Part shown: piece after piece, positions 58,299-64,000 of the stretch
Layout of the letters: each line of letters begins with the position of its first letter
How positions within the stretch are numbered: the stretch's first letter is position 1
Source of the DNA: Actinomadura violacea
GTDB taxonomy: Bacteria; Actinomycetota; Actinomycetes; Streptosporangiales; Streptosporangiaceae
Direction of reading: 5' to 3'
Length of the DNA stretch: 64,000 bases
Assembly (NCBI RefSeq): GCF_017573465.1
Contig: NZ_JAGEPF010000019.1
Location: 1-64,000 of the forward strand
Made by a program: the position numbers and the translations under genes
Notes under the pieces: generated by a model
What the model was told of the DNA's origin: nothing
Databases searched by the model: none
What the model saw: the letters and a program-made list of their open reading frames with translations, nothing else

Positions 58299-59809
58299 GC
58301 GGCGTCCACACCGTCTCCAACATCGGCGGGCCGCGGCTCACCCTCGGGTTCGACCGCTTCGACCGGCTCGACCTCGACCGGCACCTCGCGGTGCACGGCC
58401 GGCTGCGCGTCCCCTCGCTGGACGACCTGGTCCGGATGGCCGAGCAGGTCGACATGCGGGGCCGCGGCGGCGCCGGGTTCCCGTTCGCCCGCAAGCTGAC
58501 CGCCGTCGCGTCCCGGGTGAAGCGCGCGGGCGGGGACCCGGCGCTGCTGCTGCCCGGCGAGAAGGGGAGCGACCGCGGCTCCAGCGAGGACGTCGTCGTG
58601 GTCGTCAACGGCGCCGAGGGCGAGCCCGGCAGCGCCAAGGACAAGGTGCTGCTCGGCCGCGCCCCGCACCTGGTGCTGGACGGCGCGCAGATCGTCGCGA
58701 CGGCGCTCGGCACCCAGCGGATCGTCCTCGCCGTGGAGAGCGACGAGGCGGCCCGGTCGGTGCGCGCCGCGATCGGCGAGCGGCGGATGGCCGCCCGCGT
58801 CGTCCGGCTGACCGAGCGGTTCATCTCCGGGGAGAGCGGCGCGGTGGTCCGCGCCATCAACGGCGAGACGCCGATCCCGCCGGGCGTCAAGGTCCGCGCC
58901 GCCGAGGCCGGGGTGGACGGGTACCCGACGCTGCTGTCCAACACCGAGACGTTCGCGCAGCTCGCGGTGCTGGTCTCGCTCGGCCCCGACCTGTACGCCT
59001 CCGCCGGGACCGACGACGAGCCGGGCACCACGCTGCTCACCGTCGGCGGCACCGCCGTCGTCGAGGCGCCGTACGGCACGCCGCTGCGCGACGTCCTGAA
59101 GCACTGCGACGTGCCGCCGGGCCCCGGCGTCCTGGTCGGCGGCTACCACGGGACGTGGCTCGACCCGGCCGGGGCGGCGCGCGCCGTGCTGTCGCGGTCC
59201 GGGATGCGCGCCGTCGGCGGGACGGTCGGCGCCGGCATCGTCCTGCCGCTCGGCCAGGGCACCTGCCCGCTGGGCGAGGTCACCCGGATCGCGTCCTACC
59301 TCGCCGCGCAGTCGGCCGGGCAGTGCGGCCCGTGCCGGCTGGGGCTGCCGGACGTCGTCCGCGCCCTCAACGCGCTGAGCGACGGCGGCGGGACGGTCGA
59401 GGACGTGCGCCGCGCCGCCGCGATCGGCCGCGGCCGGGGCGCCTGCACCCATCCCGACGGGACGGCGCGGTTCGTGCTGTCGGCGGTCGAGGCGTTCGCG
59501 GCCGACATCGGCGAGCACCGCTACGGCGGCACCTGCGGGCTGCCGACGTTCGGCGTGCTGCCGCTGCCCGTCCCGACGGGGCGGGAGGGCCGGGTGGCGA
59601 TCGACTGGAGCCGCTGCGACGGCCACGGGCTGTGCGCCTACCTCGTCCCGGAACTGATCCAGCTCGACCGGTACGGCTTTCCGGTGGTGCTCGGCAGCGA
59701 CATTCCGTCCTGGATGGAACGGGACGTGCAGAAGGCGGTCGCGATGTGCCCGGCATTGGCGCTGCGGGTCGTCGGGGGAGTCCCCGGGAGCCCGGTGCGG
59801 CGCTCCTGA
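58295..59809 (+). CDS. NuoF-like NADH dehydrogenase fused to a ferredoxin domain
   Basis: This 504-residue protein has the NuoF core: RGRGGAGFPFARKL (NADH/FMN loop), NGAEGEPGSAKDK, SNTETFAQ and the cluster motif SAGQCGPCRLG (C344, C347) with C384 (GACTHPDG). The first cysteine of the usual SCGxCxPCR motif is Ala, so a 3Fe-4S or non-Cys-ligated cluster is likely. Residues about 430-495 add a small ferredoxin (DWSRCDGHGLCAYL, AMCPALAL). No nuoE or nuoG is present. Gene overlap with the di-heme protein suggests one NADH-to-membrane electron path. Confidence 0.85.
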   Translation: MSGVHTVSNIGGPRLTLGFDRFDRLDLDRHLAVHGRLRVPSLDDLVRMAEQVDMRGRGGAGFPFARKLTAVASRVKRAGGDPALLLPGEKGSDRGSSEDVVVVVNGAEGEPGSAKDKVLLGRAPHLVLDGAQIVATALGTQRIVLAVESDEAARSVRAAIGERRMAARVVRLTERFISGESGAVVRAINGETPIPPGVKVRAAEAGVDGYPTLLSNTETFAQLAVLVSLGPDLYASAGTDDEPGTTLLTVGGTAVVEAPYGTPLRDVLKHCDVPPGPGVLVGGYHGTWLDPAGAARAVLSRSGMRAVGGTVGAGIVLPLGQGTCPLGEVTRIASYLAAQSAGQCGPCRLGLPDVVRALNALSDGGGTVEDVRRAAAIGRGRGACTHPDGTARFVLSAVEAFAADIGEHRYGGTCGLPTFGVLPLPVPTGREGRVAIDWSRCDGHGLCAYLVPELIQLDRYGFPVVLGSDIPSWMERDVQKAVAMCPALALRVVGGVPGSPVRRS

Positions 59810-59955
59810 CCGCGATCCGCCCTGCCATTTCGGCGGCCAGGGGAAGAAAAATTCAGAACGGCGGGTGAACCCCGGGACCGGCGTGGCGCGTATCGCCCGG
59901 CGAAACCGCGCCGGTTCCGTTCTCCGGTGCGCTTCCGGGAGGAGGAAGGGATTCG

Positions 59956-60591
59956 GTGAGGAATTCGTACGGTGTCGCGGAACTGCGCCGGCTCCCGCGG
60001 TTCGGGGTCCGGCGCGGCCGGGGCCTGCTGCTGCTCGCGGGCGCGGCCGTCCTCGCGGCCGCCCTCGCGCTCCTGCTCAACCCGCGGGTCGCCCCGGCGA
60101 ACGGCGTCGACAAGGGCGCCACGGTCCCGTCGAGGTGGGGGCCGCTGAGCGCCCAGGACCGGCTGCTGCTGGTGAAGGTCCGGCAGGCCGGGCTCTGGGA
60201 GATGCCGGCCAGCCAGATGGCCGTGCAGCGCGGCGCGAGCCCCCGGGTGCGCGAGATCGGCAAGATCATCAACCAGGAGCACATGCAGCTGGACGCCGAC
60301 ACCCGGGCGACCGCCAAGCAGCTCGGCGTGACGCTGCCCGCCATTCCGAACGGCACGCAGCGCAGCTATCTCCGGGAGCTGTCCGGGCTCGACGGGAAGG
60401 CGTTCGACACCGACTACGTGTTCCGGATGCGCTCCGCGCACGGGCAGGTGCTGCCGTTCGCCGCCAAGGCCCGCGTGCAGAGCCAGAACACGATCGTCCG
60501 GGCCTATGCGGAACGCGGGATGAGATTCGTCCTGCACCATATCCAGCTGCTGGAGAGCACCGGCCTGGTCACCAAATCCGCGCTGCACTGA
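59956..60591 (+). CDS. DUF4142 (ferritin-like) exported protein
   Basis: This 211-residue protein has an N-terminal membrane segment (RGLLLLAGAAVLAAALALLL) and a helical domain with the DUF4142 pattern (SAQDRLLLVKVRQAGLWEMPA, INQEHMQLDADTRATAKQL). The family is thought to adopt a ferritin-like bundle; its function is not established. GTG 59956 is preceded by GGAGGAAGGG. It is 146 bases after the NuoF-like gene, in the same direction. Confidence 0.88.
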   Translation: MRNSYGVAELRRLPRFGVRRGRGLLLLAGAAVLAAALALLLNPRVAPANGVDKGATVPSRWGPLSAQDRLLLVKVRQAGLWEMPASQMAVQRGASPRVREIGKIINQEHMQLDADTRATAKQLGVTLPAIPNGTQRSYLRELSGLDGKAFDTDYVFRMRSAHGQVLPFAAKARVQSQNTIVRAYAERGMRFVLHHIQLLESTGLVTKSALH

Positions 60592-60626
60592 GGGGTATCC
60601 CACCCCCCGCTCAAAGGGAGTACTCC

Positions 60627-61940
60627 ATGGGAAGAAAAAGAAGGGCCTTCGCCGTGATCGTCCCGGCGGTCGTGCTCGCCGCGTCGGCGTGCAACGAGGT
60701 GCCGGGCGACGGGTCCGTCGCCGCCCAGCCGGCCGGGCACGTCCAGAAGTACCGGGCCGGCCATGGCGCGCACACCACGCCCCCCACCGGCGGCGGCCAG
60801 CAGAACGGCGGCCAGCAGAACGGGGACGGCCAGAACGGGGACGGCCAGAACGGGGACGGCCAGATGCCCGGCATGGGCGACGGCCAGATGCCCGGGATGG
60901 GCGACCCCTCCCAGACCGCCGCTCCCAGCCCGACCGACTCCGGCTCCCCGGACCCGAACCAGACCGACGACCCGAACCAGCCGGGCGACGACGGCCAGAA
61001 CCAGAACGGCGACGGCCAGAACCAGAACGGCGGCGGCCAGGGCGACCAGAACCAGGTGAAGCCGGGCCCGCGCGCCGACCAGTTCGCCGACATCCGCCAG
61101 GCGCCGCCCGTCCGGCAGCCGCGGCGCATGCGGGCCGCCTCCACCGGCGTGTTCACGTCCAACTGCGGCACGAACGCGGGCCAGAAGCACAGCAACCCCG
61201 ACAACGTGATCGTGGCGCCGGGCGTCCAGAACGGCGCGCACCACATCCACGACTACGTCGGGAACCTCGACACCAGCGCGTTCTCGACCGACCAGACGCT
61301 CGCCGCGGCCGGGACGACCTGCACCAACGGCGACCAGTCGACCTACTACTGGCCGGTCGTGCGGCTGCGCGCCGGCAAGGACGGCTCCGACCGCGCGGCG
61401 CAGAGCCAGGCGGACGGCAACACCGGCAGCGTCGTCACCCCGGCGAAGGTGCGGATCCAGTTCCTCGGCAACCCGCGCAGCAAGGTGACGGCGATCCCGC
61501 GGTTCACCCGGATCGTGACCGGTGACGCCAAGGCCGCGTCGAAGGGCCCGGCGAACGCGCACTCGCAGTGGACGTGCAGCGGGTTCGAGAACCGGGCGTT
61601 CGCCGACAAGTACCCGCTGTGCCCGCAGGGCAGCAGGGTCGAGCGGGTGCTGAACTTCCCGAGCTGCTGGGACGGGCAGAACACCGACAGCGCGAACCAC
61701 CGCGACCACATGGTGTTCCCGGACCCGCGGACGGGGCAGTGCCCGCAGGGCCGCAAGGCCGTCCCGCAGCTGCGGATCACGCTGGCCTACAACGTGCCGG
61801 CGAAGGCGCTGGCGTTCGCGCTGGACACCTTCCCGGAGGAGGGCCACGACCCGGTGACGGACCACGGCGACTTCATCAACGTGATGAACGACCAGCTCAT
61901 GCGCAAGGCCGTCACCGCGATCAACGGGCGCCGCCGCTGA
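60627..61940 (+). CDS. DUF1996 domain protein, lipoprotein
   Basis: This 437-residue secreted protein starts at ATG 60627 (AAAGGGAG upstream) with a signal ending LAASA|C. A long low-complexity Gln/Asn/Gly/Asp linker (about 50-150) contains tandem repeats. The C-terminal DUF1996 domain (about 170-437) shows GAHHIHDYVGN, YYWPVVRL, CPQGSRVERVLNFPSCWDG and DHMVFPDP. DUF1996 proteins are found in fungi and actinomycetes and are of unknown function, some near carbohydrate-active genes. It follows DUF4142 by 35 bases and is probably co-transcribed. Confidence 0.88.
   Translation: MGRKRRAFAVIVPAVVLAASACNEVPGDGSVAAQPAGHVQKYRAGHGAHTTPPTGGGQQNGGQQNGDGQNGDGQNGDGQMPGMGDGQMPGMGDPSQTAAPSPTDSGSPDPNQTDDPNQPGDDGQNQNGDGQNQNGGGQGDQNQVKPGPRADQFADIRQAPPVRQPRRMRAASTGVFTSNCGTNAGQKHSNPDNVIVAPGVQNGAHHIHDYVGNLDTSAFSTDQTLAAAGTTCTNGDQSTYYWPVVRLRAGKDGSDRAAQSQADGNTGSVVTPAKVRIQFLGNPRSKVTAIPRFTRIVTGDAKAASKGPANAHSQWTCSGFENRAFADKYPLCPQGSRVERVLNFPSCWDGQNTDSANHRDHMVFPDPRTGQCPQGRKAVPQLRITLAYNVPAKALAFALDTFPEEGHDPVTDHGDFINVMNDQLMRKAVTAINGRRR
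60798..60903 (+). repeat. Short tandem repeats within the DUF1996 gene
   Basis: Copies of a 15-base unit (AACGGGGACGGCCAG) encoding NGDGQ and a 24-base unit encoding MPGMGDGQ-type octapeptides lie in series. They encode the variable-looking linker and could change length by slippage. Confidence 0.8.
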
Positions 61941-61985
61941 TCCCCGGTCCCGGGGCCCGGGCCCGCCCGCGCGTAGGATCGCGTC

Positions 61986-62648
61986 ATGGAGATCGTGATC
62001 GCGGGCGGGCACGGGCAGATCGCGCTGCGGCTGTCCCGGCTGCTGGCCGGGCGCGGGGACGCGGTGGTGAGCCTGATCCGCAACCCCGACCATGCGGCGG
62101 AGGTGCGGGCGACGGGCGCGACGCCGGTCGTGCGGGACCTGGAGGCGGCGTCCGCCGAGCAGGTCGCGGGCGACCTGTCGGGCGCGGACGCGGTCGTGTT
62201 CGCGGCCGGGGCGGGGCCGGGCAGCGGCGCCGCCCGCAAGGACACCGTCGACCGGGCCGCGTCGGTGCTGCTGGCGGACGCGGCGCAGCGCGCCGGGGTG
62301 CGGGGCTTCGTGCAGGTGTCCGCGATGGGCGCGGGCGACCCGCCCGCGCCGGGCCGCGACGAGGTGTGGGCCGCCTACATTCGCGCCAAGGGCGAGGCCG
62401 AGGACGACCTGAGGGCGCGCGCCGGCCTGGACTGGCTGATCCTGCGCCCGGGCCGGCTCACCGACGACCCGGGCACCGGGCTCGTGGCGCTCGCCGAGCC
62501 GCCGATCGGGCCCGGCGCGGTCACCCGCGACGACGTCGCCGGGGCGATCGTCGCGCTGGTGGACGCCCTTCCGGGCGTCCGGCACCGCACCCTGGACCTG
62601 CTGAACGGCGACGTCCGCATCGCCGACGCCGTCGCCGCCCTGCGCTGA
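61986..62648 (+). CDS. NAD(P)-binding SDR-like oxidoreductase
   Basis: This 220-residue Rossmann-fold protein begins MEIVIAGGHGQIALRLSRLLAGRG, with the nucleotide motif GGHGQIA, and has DAVVFAAGAG and GFVQVSAMGAG. It resembles atypical SDR/YwnB-like NAD(P)-binding reductases. The classical YxxxK motif is replaced by an IRAKGEAEDDLRA segment. Substrate is unknown. It converges with the acyl-CoA ligase. Confidence 0.88.
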   Translation: MEIVIAGGHGQIALRLSRLLAGRGDAVVSLIRNPDHAAEVRATGATPVVRDLEAASAEQVAGDLSGADAVVFAAGAGPGSGAARKDTVDRAASVLLADAAQRAGVRGFVQVSAMGAGDPPAPGRDEVWAAYIRAKGEAEDDLRARAGLDWLILRPGRLTDDPGTGLVALAEPPIGPGAVTRDDVAGAIVALVDALPGVRHRTLDLLNGDVRIADAVAALR

Positions 62649-62663
62649 CCGGTGCGACCGGCG

Positions 62664-62689
62664 CTGACCGGCGCCCGCGCGCCGGTCAG
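62664..62689. terminator. Bidirectional terminator between convergent genes
   Basis: CTGACCGGCG and CGCCGGTCAG pair over 10 bases around CCCGCG. The right arm overlaps the stop of the ligase gene. Confidence 0.75.
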
Positions 62690-64000
62690 GCGGTGTAGAG
62701 GGACTCGATCTCGTCGGCGAAGTCCTTCATCACCACGTTGCGCTTGACCTTGAGGCTCGGGGTCATGTGCCCGGCCTCCTCGGTGAAGTCGACGCCGAGG
62801 ATCACGTGCTTCTTGATCGCCTCGGCGTGGCTGACCGACTTGTTGGCGGCGGCGACCGCGCCCTCGATCTCGGCGATGAGGTCGGGGTCGCGGCGCAGCT
62901 CGTCCACGGTCATCGCGGCGGGCTTGCCGTGCCGCTCCTTCCACGGGCCGAGGGCCTCCTCGTCCAGCGTGATCAGGGCGCTGATGAACTTGCGGCCGTC
63001 GCCGACGACCAGGCACTGGCTGATCAGCGGGTGCGCGCGCAGCCGGTCCTCCAGCGGGGCGGGCGCGACGTTCTTGCCGGCCGCGGTGACGAGGATCTCC
63101 TTCTTCCGGCCGGTGATCTTCAGGAAGCCGTCGGCGTCCAGGGAGCCGAGGTCGCCGGTGTGGAACCAGCCGTCCTCGACCGCCTCCTTGGTGGCGGCCT
63201 CGTTGTTCCAGTAGCCGCGCAGGACGTTGACGCCGCGGACCAGGACCTCGCCGTCCTCGGCGATGCGGATGTCCACGCCGGGGATGGGCTTGCCGACGGT
63301 GCCGATCCGGATGGCGGTGGGGCGGTTCACGGTCGCGGGCGCGGTGGTCTCGGTGAGGCCGTAGCCCTCCAGGATCGTGATGCCGACGCCGCGGAAGAAG
63401 TGGCCGAGGCGCTCGCCGAGCGCGGCGCCGCCGGACACCGCGTACTGCACCCGGCCGCCGACGGCCGCGCGCAGCTTCCGGTAGACGAGCACGTCGAACA
63501 CCTTGTGCTTGGCCTTGAGCCCGAGGCCGGGCCCGCCGTCCTCCAGGGCGCGGCTGTAGGCGATCGCGGTGTCCGCGGCCGTCCTGAAGATCTTGCCCTT
63601 GCCGTCGGCCTCGGCCTTCTGCTCGGCGCCGTTGTAGACCTTCTCGAACACCCGCGGGACGGCCAGCAGGAACGTCGGCCGGAACGAGGCGAGGTCGGGC
63701 AGCAGGCTGGGGACGTCGCTGTGGCCGAGGACGATGCCGCCCTCGATGGAGGCGACCTCGATCAGCCGGGCGAACACGTGCGCGAGCGGCAGGAACAGCA
63801 GCGTGGAGCTGCCCTCGACGGCGATCTCGGAGATCGCGCCCTGCACGGCGTTGCGGGCCGTCGCGACGAGGTTCCCGTGAGTGATCTCACAGCCCTTGGG
63901 GCGCCCGGTCGTGCCGGAGGTGTAGACGAGGGTCGCCACGTCGGCGGCGCCGCGGGACCTGCGGCGCTCGGCGATCGTCGCATCGGTGACGTCCTTGCCG
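62686..64000 (-). CDS. AMP-dependent long-chain acyl-CoA ligase, FadD15-like, N-terminus outside window
   Basis: The 438 C-terminal residues of an acyl-adenylate-forming enzyme are visible, running to the window edge. The AMP-binding motif TLVYTSGTTGRPKGCE, then EGYGLTET and the hinge segment DGFLKITGRKKEILV are intact, with the C-terminal lysine region ending VKRNVVMKDFADEIESL. It activates fatty acids as acyl-AMP and then acyl-CoA. The equivalent neighbour in M. tuberculosis is fadD15 (Rv2187). Confidence 0.93.
   Translation of the reverse strand, partial: GKDVTDATIAERRRSRGAADVATLVYTSGTTGRPKGCEITHGNLVATARNAVQGAISEIAVEGSSTLLFLPLAHVFARLIEVASIEGGIVLGHSDVPSLLPDLASFRPTFLLAVPRVFEKVYNGAEQKAEADGKGKIFRTAADTAIAYSRALEDGGPGLGLKAKHKVFDVLVYRKLRAAVGGRVQYAVSGGAALGERLGHFFRGVGITILEGYGLTETTAPATVNRPTAIRIGTVGKPIPGVDIRIAEDGEVLVRGVNVLRGYWNNEAATKEAVEDGWFHTGDLGSLDADGFLKITGRKKEILVTAAGKNVAPAPLEDRLRAHPLISQCLVVGDGRKFISALITLDEEALGPWKERHGKPAAMTVDELRRDPDLIAEIEGAVAAANKSVSHAEAIKKHVILGVDFTEEAGHMTPSLKVKRNVVMKDFADEIESLYTA

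Noticed and set aside
1..64000. Insertion sequence, prophage or integrative element
   Set aside because: No transposase, integrase, phage structural gene or attachment-site duplication was found; base composition looks uniform apart from short intergenic stretches.

Overview
The window is very GC-rich and almost fully coding. It reads as the chromosome of a filamentous actinomycete, probably Actinomadura-like or another member of the Streptosporangiales; the order is inferred from gene content. Actinobacterial markers are a mycothiol-dependent isomerase, a qcrCAB/ctaCDEF respiratory set with CtaF, PspA with PspAA/PspAB partners, a PimB-type mannosyltransferase, DUF3043, and cell-wall hydrolases under c-di-AMP (ydaO/yuaA) riboswitches. 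No rRNA, tRNA, CRISPR, transposase or phage gene was recognised.

The backbone follows the Mycobacterium tuberculosis Rv2215-Rv2187 region in modified order: sucB/dlaT, lpd, pepA, cobS/cobU, a DUF3043 gene, erpA, adoK, ctaC/ctaD/ctaF, an NlpC/P60 hydrolase, the DnaQ-UvrC fusion, trpD, ctaE, qcrCAB, pimB, fadD15. Accessory blocks interrupt it.

Region by region. 1-3650: lipoyl E2 (partial), E3 and leucyl aminopeptidase. 3961-10620: a tightly overlapping operon of a GntR regulator, an AprB-like ferredoxin, a lipoprotein solute-binding protein with a NosL-like C-terminal domain, an SsuC/SsuB-type permease and ATPase, and an AprA-like flavoprotein with about nine HEAT repeats. 10610-15299: cobalamin assembly, a DsbA-like membrane thioredoxin, an aldo/keto reductase and DUF3043. 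15432-18151: pspA-pspAA, then htpX-pspAB, a membrane-stress module. 18259-23728: mycothiol-dependent enzyme, nadA, erpA, adoK, TusA and a class V cysteine desulfurase. 23857-26765: cytochrome c oxidase subunits II, I and IV. 26904-34609: cell-wall and proteolysis genes (L,D-transpeptidase, two HExxH proteins, CHAP, NlpC/P60) around two c-di-AMP riboswitches. 34804-39326: NYN protein, DnaQ-UvrC, rhomboid, small AsnC-type protein. 39516-45067: cache-domain protein, FadR-type regulator and a divergent, probably leaderless, polyamine-type ABC operon. 45217-51346: trpD, receiver-like protein, ctaE and qcrCAB. 51486-64000: PimB, an unknown protein, a penicillin-binding protein, an operon joining a degenerate M23-like protein, a NOX-like di-heme membrane protein and a NuoF-ferredoxin fusion, then DUF4142, DUF1996, an NAD(P)-binding protein and a partial FadD-type ligase.

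The most unusual items are the AprAB-like/ABC operon, the di-heme plus NuoF-like operon, the riboswitch pair with an orphan leader that ends in a 21-codon frame, and a modular intergenic repeat whose long hairpin arms change sequence between copies while staying paired.
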